Below are positions 45,321 through 57,978 of a DNA stretch of 64,000 bases, piece after piece. A model generated the notes under the pieces. That model did not search any database and was not told where the DNA came from. It saw only the letters and a program-made list of their open reading frames with translations. This DNA is from Limnoperna fortunei. Its lineage: Eukaryota > Mollusca > Bivalvia > Mytilida > Modiolidae. The stretch is from NCBI GenBank assembly GCA_944474755.1, contig OX104120.1, forward strand, positions 41,768,067 to 41,832,066, read 5' to 3'. Every line of letters begins with the position of its first letter. Position 1 is the stretch's first letter. Made by a program: the position numbers and the translations under genes.

Positions 45321-48300
45321 TATAAAAGTCTAGAAGATTATGCAACGATACAAATGACGGTGTTTCTTGCCAAAAATTAAAATTTAGGCACAGACTGACC
45401 AACGAATGGCCTTAGTCATTGAGTGTCAATATAAATAAATACCGTAAAGAATCATAACATATTGATCTAAAACTTTCTCTTTTCAACTTAACCCAAAACT
45501 TTTTTATAGTTGCTTCTCAGTCCGCTAACCGCGGACGTGCCGTGCTGTTACTAGGCTTTGCTCAAATATTCCAACAAGATGTAATCAAAATTATCAAGGT
45601 GACAAATTCATTACGCCAGACGCGCGTTTCGTCTACTTAAGACTCATCAGTGGCGTTTAACTCTAAATGTTTAAGATATTCTTCATTTAGGGATGGAATG
45701 TTGTTTTTTCATTGGGAGATTGAATAATATAAGTCCACTGGGATCGTGTAAATACACAATACAGGCAGTTCAAAATATTATATAAAGTGTCTAAAAGAAA
45801 ACTGCTGAACCAGTACACTTATTTAGTATCGGATCGACAAACATGACGATACAGCATAAACAAAAAATAATAATATAAAAGTCTAGAAGATTATGCAACG
45901 ATACAAATGACGGTGTTTCTTGCCAAAAATTTAGGCACAGACTGACCAACGAATGGCCTTAGTCATTGAGTGTCAATATAAATAAATACCGTAAAGAATC
46001 ATAACATATTGATATAAAACTTTCTCTTTTCAACTTAACCCAAAACTTTTTTATAGTTGCTTCTCAGTCCGCTAACCGCGGACGTGCCGTGCTGTTACTA
46101 GGCTTTGCTCAAATATTCCAACAAGATGTAATCAAAATTATCAAGGTGACAAATTCATTACGCCAGACGCGCGTTTCGTCTACTTAAGACTCATCAGTGG
46201 CGTTTAACTCTAAATGTTTAAGATATTCTTCATTTAGGGATGGAATGTTGTTTTTTCATTGGGAGATTGAATAATATAAGTCCACTGGGATCGTGTAAAT
46301 ACACAATACAGGCAGTTCAAAATATTATATAAAGTGTCTAAAAGAAAACTGCTGAACCAGTACACTTATTTAGTATCGGATCGACAAAGATGACGATACA
46401 GCATAAACAAAAAATAATAATATAAAAGTCTAGAAGATTATGCAACGATACAAATGACGGTGTTTCTTGCCAAAAATTTAGGCACAGACTGACCAACGAA
46501 TGGCCTTAGTCATTGAGTGTCAATATAAATAAATACCGTAAAGAATCATAACATATTGATCTAAAACTTTCTCTTTTCAACTTAACCCAAAACATTTTTT
46601 ATAGTTGCTTCTCAGTCCGCTAACCGCGGACGTGCCGTGCTGTTACTAGGCTTTGCTCAAATATTCCAACAAGATGTAATCAAAATTATCAAGGTGAAAA
46701 TTTCATTACGCCAGACGCGCGTTTCGTCTACTTAAGACTCATCAGTGGCGTTTAACTCTAAATGTTTAAGATATTCTTCATTTAGGGATGGAATGTTGTT
46801 TTTTCATTGGGAGATTGAATAATATAAGTCCACTGGGATCGTGTAAATACACAATACAGGCAGTTCAAAATATTATATAAAGTGTCTAAAAGAAAACTGC
46901 TGAACCAGTACACTTATTTAGTATCGGATCGACAAACATGACGATACAGCATAAACAAAAAATAATAATATAAAAGTCTAGAATATTATGCAACGATACA
47001 AATGACGGTGTTTCTTGCCAAAAATTTAGGCACAGACTGACCAACGAATGGCCTTAGTCATTGAGTGTCAATATAAATAAATACCGTAAAGAATCATAAC
47101 ATATTGATCTAAAACTTTCTCTTTTCAACTTAACCCAAAACTTTTTTATAGTTGCTTCTCAGTCCGCTAACCGCGGACGTGCCGTGCTGTTACTAGGCTT
47201 TGCTCAAATATTCCAACAAGATGTAATCAAAATTATCAAGGTGACAAATTCATTACGCCAGACGCGCGTTTCGTCTACTTAAGACTCATCAGTGGCGTTT
47301 AACTCTAAATGTTTAAGATATTCTTCATTTAGGGATGGAATGTTGTTTTTTCATTGGGGGATTGAATAATATAAGTCCACTGGGATCGTGTAAATACACA
47401 ATACAGGCAGTTCAAAATATTATATAAAGTGTCTAAAAGAAAACTGCTGAACCAGTACACTTATTTAGTATCGGATCGACAAAGATGACGATACAGCATA
47501 AACAAAAAATAATAATATAAAAGTCTAGAAGATTATGCAACGATACAAATGACGGTGTTTCTTGCCAAAAATTTAGGCACAGACTGACCAACGAATGGCC
47601 TTAGTCATTGAGTGTCAATATAAATAAATACCGTAAAGAATCATAACATATTGATCTAAAACTTTCTCTTTTCAACTTAACCCAAAACATTTTTTATAGT
47701 TGCTTCTCAGTCCGCTAACCGCGGACGTGCCGTGCTGTTACTAGGCTTTGCTCAAATATTCCAACAAGATGTAATCAAAATTATCAAGGTGAAAATTTCA
47801 TTACGCCAGACGCGCGTTTCGTCTACTTAAGACTCATCAGTGGCGTTTAACTCTAAATGTTTAAGATATTCTTCATTTAGGGATGGAATGTTGTTTTTTC
47901 ATTGGGAGATTGAATAATATAAGTCCACTGGGATCGTGTAAATACACAATACAGGCAGTTCAAAATATTATATAAAGTGTCTAAAAGAAAACTGCTGAAC
48001 CAGTACACTTATTTAGTATCGGATCGACAAACATGACGATACAGCATAAACAAAAAATAATAATATAAAAGTCTAGAATATTATGCAACGATACAAATGA
48101 CGGTGTTTCTTGCCAAAAATTTAGGCACAGACTGACCAACGAATGGCCTTAGTCATTGAGTGTCAATATAAATAAATACCGTAAAGAATCATAACATATT
48201 GATCTAAAACTTTCTCTTTTCAACTTAACCCAAAACTTTTTTATAGTTGCTTCTCAGTCCGCTAACCGCGGACGTGCCGTGCTGTTACTAGGCTTTGCTT

Positions 48301-49118
48301 AAATATTCCAACAAGATGTAATCAAAATTATCAAGGTGACAAATTCATTACGCCAGACGCGCGTTTCGTCTACTTAAGACTCATCAGTGGCGTTTGACTC
48401 TAAATGTTTAAGATATTCTTCATTTAGGGATGGAATGTTGTTTTTTCATTGGGAGATTGAATAATATAAGTCCACTGGGATCGTGTAAATACACAATACA
48501 GGCAGTTCAAAATATTATATAAAGTGTCTAAAAGAAAACTGCTGAACCAGTACACTTATTTAGTTTCGGATCGACAAACATGACGATACAGCATAAACAA
48601 AAAATAATAATATAAAAGTCTAGAAGATTATGCAACGATACAAATGACGGTGTTTCTTGCCAAAAATTTAGGCACAGACTGACCAACGAATGGCCTTAGT
48701 CATTGAGTGTCAATATAAATAAATACCGTAAAGAATCATAACATATTGATATAAAACTTTCTCTTTTCAACTTAACCCAAAACTTTTTTATAGTTGCTTC
48801 TCAGTCCGCTAACCGCGGACGTGCCGTGCTGTTACTAGGCTTTGCTCAAATATTCCAACAAGATGTAATCAAAATTATCAAGGTGACAAATTCATTACGC
48901 CAGACGCGCGTTTCGTCTACTTAAGACTCATCAGTGGCGTTTAACTCTAAATGTTTAAGATATTCTTCATTTAGGGATGGAATGTTGTTTTTTCATTGGG
49001 AGATTGAATAATATAAGTCCACTGGGATCGTGTAAATACACAATACAGGCAGTTCAAAATATTATATAAAGTGTCTAAAAGAAAACTGCTGAACCAGTAC
49101 ACTTATTTAGTATCGGAT
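45321..49118. repeat. tandem array of seven ~547-bp units with dimeric higher-order structure
   Basis: Units start with TATAAAAGTCTAGAA at 45321, 45874, 46421, 46969, 47516, 48064 and 48611; steps are 553, 547, 548, 547, 548 and 547. Each contains 'CCGCTAACCGCGGACGTGCC', 'ATTACGCCAGACGCGCGTTT' and 'AGACTCATCAGTGGCGTTTA'. Diagnostic variants (CAAAACATTTTTT vs CAAAACTTTTTT; GGTGAAAATTTC vs GGTGACAAATTC; CTAGAAGATT vs CTAGAATATT) alternate so that units 3+4 equal units 5+6, a dimer of about 1,095 bp. The last unit ends in a TA tract. Confidence 0.95.
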
Positions 49119-49231
49119 ATATATATATATATTTGTCGGAAAAATTACACTTGTATACAGTTTGTATATATGTGTCCAATAAAAGTAAAACATAACCAGA
49201 GTCTTTGTTCTGTATTTACACTAGCGCTTTC

Positions 49232-49235
<4 letters not shown>

Positions 49236-49264
<29 letters not shown>
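49236..49264. repeat. (TA)n microsatellite
   Basis: A short TA tract; another TA run at about 49118-49132 ends the 547-bp array. Confidence 0.85.
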
Positions 49265-49265
<1 letters not shown>

Positions 49266-49429
49266 CCGTCGTCTCTTGTTTGTTCTTAAAAAAACCAAAG
49301 GATTCATGTTACAATATACAATTAATGACTTCAGAAACATACAACAAAAACATATTTTTTCAAAAGCATTATTTTATCAACAAAGAAAGATAACAATCAA
49401 TGATTTGACAAAATTTTGTTTTTTCCTTC

Positions 49430-51153
49430 TTATTTAATGTTAAAATTCAAAGTAATATTGGAACAGTTATTGAAAACTGCCATTGGTACAGGAAATTTTT
49501 TATCTACCACATTTACAGTTTTATTGTTATTGTTAACAATTTCAAGAGGTTGTGAGCTGAAAAAAACAGGCAAATTCTCTTTATTCTCCGATGTCTCTGC
49601 TACAACAATGCCCATATCATCTAAACCGTTATTTCTCAATACAGAAAGTAGATCATTATATTCTGCAGTTGAAATTGGAGTTAAAATGTTGCTGCCTTTA
49701 AATGGTGTGTCAAACTCAGGCTCTGGCTTACGTAGAGTTTTTTAAATTGTATCAGACATACTCCTTTTAATGTCGTCACCGGTGTAACCTGTGTAAGTTT
49801 TCAGACTGTTTTCACTGATTTAGCCCGTAAAGAGTGATTTGTGTATCTACGCGACAGTCCAGCTTTTCTGAGAGTTTTGGCATCATGTTTCCAATTGTAT
49901 TGTGGCCAATTGGAGCACTGTCATACCATCGTACATAATTTTGTGTTGTTGACAGGGCACAAATCATCTGAAATTAAAAAGAGAAAATGGAAAATATATC
50001 ACTACAATGAATCAAGTACAAATTATGTTTTTAATTGCTTTAACAGTGGGAGGTTTGCCACCATAACATGTTTAACCTGCTATTTCTATTAAAATGCCTG
50101 TACCAAGTCGGGAATATTTCGACACCAATGCTCTGTAGATTATCCACCTGTTTGTCAATTGTTTTTGAAGTTCTGATGCAGAAAATGCCAGTTCGGTAAT
50201 TTTGTTTAATCAATTGTTTTTACTTTGTTATTGTAATTTTTTCTTTTTCGTTTTTATTTTGTGTGCAAAATGTGTTTTTGTTTTAAAAAGGGGGGGGGGG
50301 TCTCAAAATTTTACTTGAATGTGTATGGCTCTTTTAAGGCCTACCTTTTAATCTTTCCCTTTTTTACAGTAAACTTTTATTTCTTGATTTGTTATTATTT
50401 TTTTATTATACATTTATGTATAATGTAGTTGATACTAAATGAAAATTAATTGTACATGCACATATATGTATCTTTTAAAAATTTGAAATTTTTTTTAACG
50501 TCAGCTGTATTTGTATCCTTCTGGTGATTTTTGGTCAACTCGTCACGTTTCATGTAAATATACACCCTCCTGTCCACATCTGATGTTGCAGCAAAGTCTG
50601 TTATTTTTAAGTCGTGAATGTTTTCCCTTCCACGCCTTCAAAAGTTAAGCATAATATCTACGAAGACCTTTTCCTGAAGCTTTACATTATTATCACGGTC
50701 AAAGAATTTATAGAGTTTACAAAGTTCTTTAAGTTCTAATAGAGAGTAGTGAATGATACCTCTCTTTCCTTGACGTTTCAAGTCCTCTGACGCTGCCAGG
50801 AACACCTTGTTTTAGTTAGTAAACTCTTTATCTTTAACAATATCCTTTCCATATTCTTTATTTGACAAGTGCCGATTTATTCCGTAAACTCGATTTCTTA
50901 TAAAATTCTCCATCTTCAGTTCTTTCTTCCACATAAAACTGTGACAAGTTGGCATTTAACTGGCAATTCATTTCTTCAAAATTTTCATCATGTGATTTTT
51001 CCCTTAGATACGACTTAAAAGTTCGCACTGCGGAATCAGTTGCTTGCCTGGTGGTTTTGGGGTCCTTTTCTGTAAATGGAACCTGGATTTCTTCATCATT
51101 TAACAAAGCGAATCTCTTCTTAGTTGTTGTCGTTTTTCCACAGCAGACGACAT
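49430..51153 (-). pseudogene. Crypton-type tyrosine recombinase (ZMYM2/QRICH1-like), broken
   Basis: Read on the minus strand from ATG at 51153: MSSAVEKRQ, then 'DSAVRTFKSYLREK', 'QFYVEERTEDGEFYKKSSL', a frameshift, 'GINRHLSNKEYG', an in-frame stop, 'LKRQGKRGIIHYSLLELKEL', 'IMLNF.RRGRENIHDLKITD' (a stop replaces one residue) and 'YIYMKRDELTKNHQKDTN'. About 530 bases of unrelated sequence follow (about 49945-50480). Then 'RWYDSAPIGHNTIGNMMPKL', 'RYTNHSLRAKSV' (the His-x-x-Arg of the recombinase core), 'SLKTYTGYTGDDIKRSMSD', and a C-terminal tail to 49430. The N-terminal, RRGREN and NHSLRA signatures match Crypton-derived animal proteins. Multiple frameshifts and stops mean it is not functional. 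Confidence 0.85.
49945..50480 (+). mobile_element. insertion within the Crypton pseudogene
   Basis: The Crypton reading is interrupted here. Plus-strand text such as 'GGGAGGTTTGCCACC', followed by 'AAAATGCCTGTACCAAGTCG' and a T-rich 3' tract, resembles a dispersed retroelement 3' end; 'ATGGGAGGTTTGCCATGCC' occurs again near 63670 next to reverse-transcriptase fragments. Exact ends were not resolved. Confidence 0.5.
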
Positions 51154-52970
51154 TCGAGTGACGTGATAACGTGGATGTGAGCGAATTTATGATTGGCTTA
51201 AAACAAGTGAATCCGAAAAAATCGACAAATCAAAAGTAGTCTTTCAAAAAAATTACGGATTTTCCCTAATAATACTAGGTACACGTTGAAGCTTACTGAC
51301 ACATGTAATGATCACCTCGCGTGCATAATTGATAATTGCGCGGTGATTAAAAGCGACGCTTGGAAGTGAATATATAGAAAAAGTTAAGCATGGCCACCCT
51401 CCACACCAATACAGCCTGGTGTCGTATTATTATGTCCATGTACGTGTTTGTAATGTAGTTCAAGCACGTTAATGTTGTCTGATTATCCATAAAAACATGC
51501 AGTCACTCACGTCATGCTTTATCATGTAAGGTCAGTATTAAAATGTTAACATGAAAAAAAAAAACTAATCAGCGTGTCCCTGACAGATCAAAATAGAGAG
51601 AAAGCATAGTTTTTGCAATATTTTCCTAAATCTTGCGGAGCGGCCATCTTACATTTTTACTTGGCATAAATCGGCGTTCTTTGTAAAGACGCAAGCACAT
51701 CCAATAAATATTGCTGTTGAATTTTTCTTTAAATTGCACGATTCATCGGTTTCTGATAAGAAGACTTTTTTCCTATAGGTTTGTTATGTTACACATAGTT
51801 TTCTGGTGCAGCCATATTGGATTTCTATTCTAACCAAAAACATAAACTGGGTAAAAAGTTATTCAAAAACATTCATTTACAGTATAGCTTCAAAAAACTT
51901 TGCAGCTTCTGTGGAGAAGGCATTTAAACTTATGTAAACTAATTACTGTGGTTGCGGCCATTTGAATTTCTGATTTGCATACAGAAACCCGTAAACTTTG
52001 TAAAGTTCTGTCAAACGAATATTATAACCAGTTTGTTTCCGAATGGCCCAGTGGTTCGGGAGAAGAAAAAGCTAATTGTGAATTTTGCATACGACGCCTA
52101 CGACGAACAAAATGTAATGATCCTGTGAACTCAAAATGAGGGTTTGTCAATTCAAAAAATGATATGTTATCAAAACGTTTTCTTGAAAGGCGACAATTTG
52201 TAAATAAGATAATCTAAAGGTAGGCCTTCTAGTTTCCGAGTAGCAAATTTTAAAATTAATACTTATCTAATTCTATAAGAAATCTAATTTACTTTAAGGA
52301 TATTTCTAATAAGAAAATATGTATGTATAGATACATGTTTAATTTCTTGTCACGTGTCTTCAATACAAACCAATCTTGCAGGATAGTTGCACGCTGGTCA
52401 TTAACTATAATCAATGGTGTTCTTTAAGATGGTGTGTTCATGGTTCTCCAACATTTCATAATTAATTAAAACAACACCCAATTAAGGGTGGGGATTAAGG
52501 GGCACCTGAAGGATTATCATGTTGATATTTACCTGTAATATATACCTGTTCAATATATTTAATAGGTTATAAATTTTGTGACTTAACTCAATATTTCGCA
52601 TTTCGTTTTACATAAAAAGGAAAAATCATCTACAATGATACAAAAAAAATTCATGTTTTTTCTATAATATTACGAATTTATTAACAATGAATATATTACA
52701 TTCAAATCATAATGAAAAAAGTATAACCACAGAAAGATTCAACTTGACGCGATTATTAAAAGCAGATGAATTTTTCCTCTACTTTCTTCACCACGTTACC
52801 TCACCAACTGCGTAAATGTTTTTGTTAATGTGTTGAAATGTATTATGATATATATCTTTATTCTCATAAAGCCAATGCATAACACTGGTACAGAGATATA
52901 ACAATAAATATTAAATAACAACAGCTATATACAATATATACACACATATATACAGGGAACAGTTACACAA
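51154..52970. other. intergenic, no gene recognised
   Basis: No exon with splice context or family motif seen; AT-rich throughout. Confidence 0.4.
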
Positions 52971-52973
52971 AGC

Positions 52974-53114
52974 TTACACAGAGCCTGGAAGAACTAAACC
53001 AGCATTTATATCTTTTATAAAGTTACAGAGTTTCTTAAGAGTAGTCTTTCTCTTACTTTCTCTCTTCTGCAAGTATACTACAGTATTGAATGCATCAAAT
53101 ATCATACTTTTTTA
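52974..53114 (-). other. possible 3' end of a transcript or retroelement, unknown
   Basis: On the minus strand an open stretch encodes 'SMIFDAFNTVVYLQKRESKR' and 'KLCNFIKDINAGLVLPGSV' followed by TAA, about 130 bases of AT-rich sequence and an AATAAAG. Codon-like order and the polyadenylation signal suggest the last exon of a gene or a copied mRNA or transposon end. I do not recognise the family. Confidence 0.35.
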
Positions 53115-53449
53115 AAAATCACAATACTAATAATAATGATAAATTAACAAACACATAACAATAAAAAAACAACAACAAAAGTTCAATATTATCCAAAATC
53201 TGTATTAAATATTATGTGTTGAATAATCCTTAACCTCTCCATTTAAACATGTACGGCTCTTAATCCCCTGTCTTAATTGGTTGTTGTTTTAGTCGAAGTG
53301 ACAATGTTGGAGAAACCTGAATAAACCCTCTTCGACATCCGCGTGTTCTATTTTGAGATAGGATTATTGGTGGATATCGTACTGTGGGGAAGGGGTCATT
53401 GGCCGAGTGGTTAAGTGAGTAAATGATATCTACTTGTCAACGTTACTGA

Positions 53450-54826
53450 GTATTCGCCCTGAGGACTGTTAACTGAAACTGACTTTCTGAGTTTTAGTAC
53501 ATGGAAAAATTTACCTATATTTACACTAAATATGTGATAATTGGTGAGTTCAATGCGCAAACGTGACCTTTCATGCAATATTTTTCAAATGTTTTGATTC
53601 AAAGCATATACACTCACCTTCTCTGGTTTATTCGTGAAAAAGATCACAGAAACTTGATTACGGCATAAATGTAGAAGTCTTATGTTAACGTAAACTGAAA
53701 TTGAACATATTGAACAAGTTGAACTCAGTTCATTTAACTAACTGGCCCGAATTTTAGGGAATAAAGAGGTATAATCATAATACCTGGTTACTGATTTTGG
53801 GGTTTAAGCAAGGGTGTGCGTTGTTGTTAGGGATGTACATGTACCTATGCAATTTCCATTTGATACGGACTAAATCTGAGGTCCCTTGTTGAGAGAGTGC
53901 CACGGCCTCGATATATGTGGTTGGCTAAGGTGTTTCCGATAGTTTAATTTTTAACTTCGTGCCTTGGTAGATAAAGAAAAAAATCTTCTATACTGAATTC
54001 AAATAATTACCAAGAGTCTTGTTTTTATCTTACTGTAACAAACACACTTGATTGAGCATAGTGTTAACGCTGTGTAAGAAATAAACGTAAGATGTTTTCT
54101 ATAAAGAGTTTGAGGCTATATATAGTGAAAAACATCATTAATTCGAACCCGAGAAAAAAATCTGCATTGAATATTTTTGTATAGTAGAGTCTTAAATTTT
54201 ACACTTTACAGCATTAATTATTTCAGTGGGATACCGCTGTCTGTATTTCATATGTTTGTAAAGAGGTTGACACTAGTGAGTTAGACGATAAAGATAGATA
54301 ATAAAGATCGGTAATTGTTTTCAAATATATGCAGTCAACCAGGTCAATTACACAAAAATACCATTAAGAGCCTCTTAAAACGAATAATTTAATAGCTATT
54401 TTGACTGTGATAAACTTGCAAATTATTTTAAATAAAATACCGCCCCTTAAACCCTCAAATTCCAATGGTAGTGATGCTAAGCAATACATTGCACATTGCT
54501 ACCGAGAAGTGCAGACGACATATAAAGTTAAGTTTATAATAATAAATAATAAGTAAAATAATAAGTACTAACAAAATCTGTAGGCTTAAGAAAAATGGCA
54601 GAAAATGACAGGTGATAAAAGAAAAGAGTAGTGGATTTTTTTAGAAGGCATTATTATTTACGGTTGCACCACGTACGTCAACCGTTACATGTTATGGTTT
54701 GGTTCTATATATAAAAAAGGGAAGTAGCAATGCACACGACAAGCAGAACTAAAACTAAACAGTTCTCGAAATCACCTTCCTATCGAAAACACCTTACGAG
54801 ACCATAACGAATCTTGTTTAGCATAT
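53450..54826. repeat. 5' part of segmental duplication, copy 2
   Basis: Matches 31990-34450 in order and orientation, shortened by several deletions and lacking the MITE. It includes the equivalent of the putative gene C TATA region (about 54705, TATATATAAAAAAGGGAAG). Confidence 0.85.
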
Positions 54827-54970
54827 CGTTCGCTGGGTTTCCAAAATGTCGTATATTACACATTTAGCGGTTATGAGTTACACATAATTTGGGTTTGGAG
54901 GGAACATATCTTGGGTCTTACAAAAAATCATATACCTGTAACCAAGGAAAACTAGATTTGATTGATTGAT

Positions 54971-55098
54971 TGTGTTTAACGCCACTTTCAGCAATTTTTC
55001 AGCTATATCACGGCGTCCAGTTTTTATTGGGGGAGGAAGCCGGAGTACCCGCAGAAAACCCCCGACCTGCGGTTGGAAAACTGGCAATCCTTGTCAAA
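54971..55098 (-). repeat. SINE 3' half
   Basis: 'GTTTAACGCCACTTTCAGC', 'ATCACGGCGTCCAGTTTTTA' and 'ACCCCCGACC'-like body; truncated before the tRNA-like head. Confidence 0.85.
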
Positions 55099-55612
55099 GG
55101 AAAACTAGATAAATGACATGTGACAAAATATCGAATATTCATTGGTAGCATATTGGTTATTCCAAATTGTTGTATAAAATATGAAAACTTTGAAAAGGTG
55201 GATCATTGTCTTGAAAACAGCTTTTCAAACAAGGTAACTTTTATTTTCCACATTGTTGTATTATATATAAAGATAGATTTAACATAAAACAAAAGGGAAA
55301 ATGAAGTAAACACAAAGATTTAAACAGAAATAGGAAATTTAAAGGTTAGAACAGATCTTAATAGAATTATCAGATGTGATATTTTGATATTTTTATTAAT
55401 TCACTAAATAATGCAAAATATTATATTAAATGTGGAATTAGTATGTCACAACATCAAAAAATCTATAAAAAATCATTTTATGTGAAATAAGATTGACAGA
55501 TATTTATGCATCAGTTGAATGAGATTTAAAGAAGAAATTATAAAAAATGTTTGAAGGGACATTATTAATCACACCAGTTGTAAAGATTCAAAGCTATAAT
55601 TTTGTATTTCAG

Positions 55613-57692
55613 AAATGAAGCGTGATGTATCATCTGGTTCTGTTTCTTGTAGTGATAACTTAGAGAAATGGATTTGTGATATCTGTAAGAAATCTCCAGT
55701 CAATGCGTATAGACTTGATGACCAATTACTTTGCAACGAAAAAGTTCTTATGTGACACCTGGGTTAGATGTAATAGATGTGACAAACGTTTCCATACCAA
55801 ATGTGTAAGAAATATACCATATTGTGATGTTGAATGCTATTTTCGTGTTTGTGGATGGAACATGTATCTTTGTGAAAAGTGTTATTACCTAAAAATAGAT
55901 AATAATCATCATGGAAAATGCTCCATTATCAGTCGAGTCATTTTTAAAAACTCAAAGATTACACTTGAAGCGCTTTCGCAGCCAGGGTAATACTATTGAG
56001 GAAAGCAGTGAAAATAATCAGTCTTTGAAATGTGATGAATCAGATTTTTCTGACAATTATCTAAATTCAGATGAAAACTCATCAGAGATAGAAGACAAGA
56101 TAAATGAGAATGAAAAAAATAAAACAGTTGTATAGAAAAGAAACAGAAAATATAAGAGTTAAAACAGATACTGTCAATTTGAACAAAAGAGCTAAACGGG
56201 GAATTGATGATCAAAATACATGGGAAAAGAACAGAAACAAAAGGCTAAGAATGCAGGGTGAAAAATATTTTGGCTTAAAAAAGAGTGCCGATGTAAAGTA
56301 TGGGTACATAGTAGAAAGAGGTAAAAGAACAATTAAACCGATGGTATGTTCAAAAGATGCAAAGAGCGTTATACTTTTCAGCTTTATAGAGAGAATATTT
56401 TTCAATAGCTTTTGGAACCACATGGATTGGGAGCAAAAACGAGTTTACATAGTAAGCATGGTTGACAAAATAATGTCAAAACAGCGGAAAGGTGATGATA
56501 GTAGAAGAATATATTCGTTTAAGTATTATCTAAAGAAAGATGGAAAAAGAGTTAAAGTCTGTAAGAAAATGTTTTAGCGACTCTAGATCTTGACGAAAGA
56601 ACACGGATAAATAAAAGCTCCAATGGAATTCCAGAAAAGATAGTCAAACAGACAAACTCTTTAAAAAAAGGAAGGAAATGAAAGAGCCAACGAATTTTTA
56701 GAGTCCCCCCCAAAGATGCCATCCCATTATTGCACGGCATTCTCTTCCAATACATATCTAGATCCTGTTTTTACAAGCTTTAATGAACTTTATAGGGAAT
56801 ATGAGCATTTTTGTTCAATGAACTCAAAGGAAAAAATTGACATTAAAGTTGTAAGAATGAATTTGTCATTGTTTCAACATAAGAAAAATCAGTGTGATAC
56901 ATGCTGCTCATTTGAAAATGGAAACATTACAGACGATGAGTACAGATTACATCTGCAAAGAAAGGAAGAGGCAAGGATACAAACAGCAAAAGATAAGGAA
57001 CTTTTACAATAAAGTGAGTATATAAAAGTCATAACTATTGACTTGCATGCCGTTTTGTTATGTTCTTTTCTAAAGGCAAGTGCTATGTACTATTAAACTA
57101 AACTTGCTTGTCATAATTACACAATTCAGGACATGGACAGTCACGATGTACGCTGTTATTTTTGGCCAGAAAATGAAGAAGAAATTACTGCCAATTATTT
57201 TTCTGCATGCTTATATGATTACATTGATAATCTTGGTGACAATATTAATAATATTATCATTTACAGCGATTGTTGCAACTATCAGAATAGACACTTCTGT
57301 CTAATGCTATTCTTTTGCTTTCTGTGAAGAAAAATATTTAAAAAAGCGCAAAAGATTTTAGGAAAAGGCCATACACAAAATTATGTAGATTTAATTCAAC
57401 AGGCTAGATTTGGACAACCATATAGGTATGTGTCATATGACTTCTTAAAACATTTTCAAGAACGTAAATATTATTCTTCAATTAACCAGGAAGCAGAGTT
57501 GGCGACCCAGTTGTAACTGACATATGAGTTGTCAAGTACGCAAATTGTGAAATCCAATAAAAGCTCAATTTCGGTGATGAGTTTCAAGATTTTCCAAGAA
57601 TGGCAAAAGTAAACTCACCAACAGCTGCAGACACTGTTAATCAGCTTTACACGGGTCCTATAAAGATAAAGCAGACAAAGTACCAACACTTG
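55613..57692 (+). pseudogene. PHD-finger plus DDE-type transposase-like gene, broken
   Basis: A 'TTTGTATTTCAG' acceptor precedes ATG 55615. First comes a Cys-rich part ('WICDICKKSP', then in another frame 'WVRCNRCDKRFHTKC', 'CGWNMYLCEKCYY') like a PHD zinc finger. An acidic stretch follows ('ESSENNQSLKCDESDFSDN'). The core family text comes next: 'KRAKRG', 'FSFIERIFFNSFWNHMDWEQ', 'RVKVCKKMFLATLDL', 'SHYCTAFSSNTYLDPVFTSF', 'LSLFQHKKNQCDTCCSFENG', 'DVRCYFWPENEEE', 'IIIYSDCCNYQNRHFC' (second Asp of a DDE core), 'GKGHTQNYVDLIQQARFGQP' and 'NQLYTGPIKIKQTKY'. This order matches a family of uncharacterised invertebrate transposase-like proteins. At least four frame changes and several stops make it inactive. 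Confidence 0.8.
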
Positions 57693-57719
57693 TAGTGCTT
57701 GTATAGCACAGTCTAAATT

Positions 57720-57978
57720 GGTGCCTCGGTGGTCGAGCGATGATTATCTACTATTGTTAGTTCATCTACTATTGATCGCGTGGGCTGTCAACACTGAGAT
57801 TTCGGGTTCGAGTCTCACTGCGGGCAGGGTGCGCTTGACTCTAATCTTAATTGACAAGGATTGCCAGTTTTCCTACCGACGGTCGGCAGTTTTCTCCGGG
57901 TACTCTGGCTTCCTCTCCCAATAAAAACTGGACGCCATGAAATAGCTGAAAAATTGCTGAAAGTGACGTTAAGCAACA
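57720..57978 (+). repeat. tRNA-derived SINE, best-preserved copy
   Basis: Head with 'GGTGCCTCGGTGGTCGAGCG' and B box GGGTTCGAGTCTCAC; body 'ATTGCCAGTTTTCCTACCG', 'GGGTACTCTGGCTTCCTCTC'; tail 'ATGAAATAGCTGAAAAATTG' and 'CTGAAAGTGACGTTAA'. The A box is damaged by a short insertion. This copy defines the family for the other fragments in the window. Confidence 0.88.

Noticed and set aside
49951..49990. Plus-strand 'LTGHKSSE' next to the minus-strand Crypton core, resembling the missing 'TGHKS' part of the recombinase
   Set aside because: It would need a complex inversion, and the match is only about seven residues; chance is as likely.
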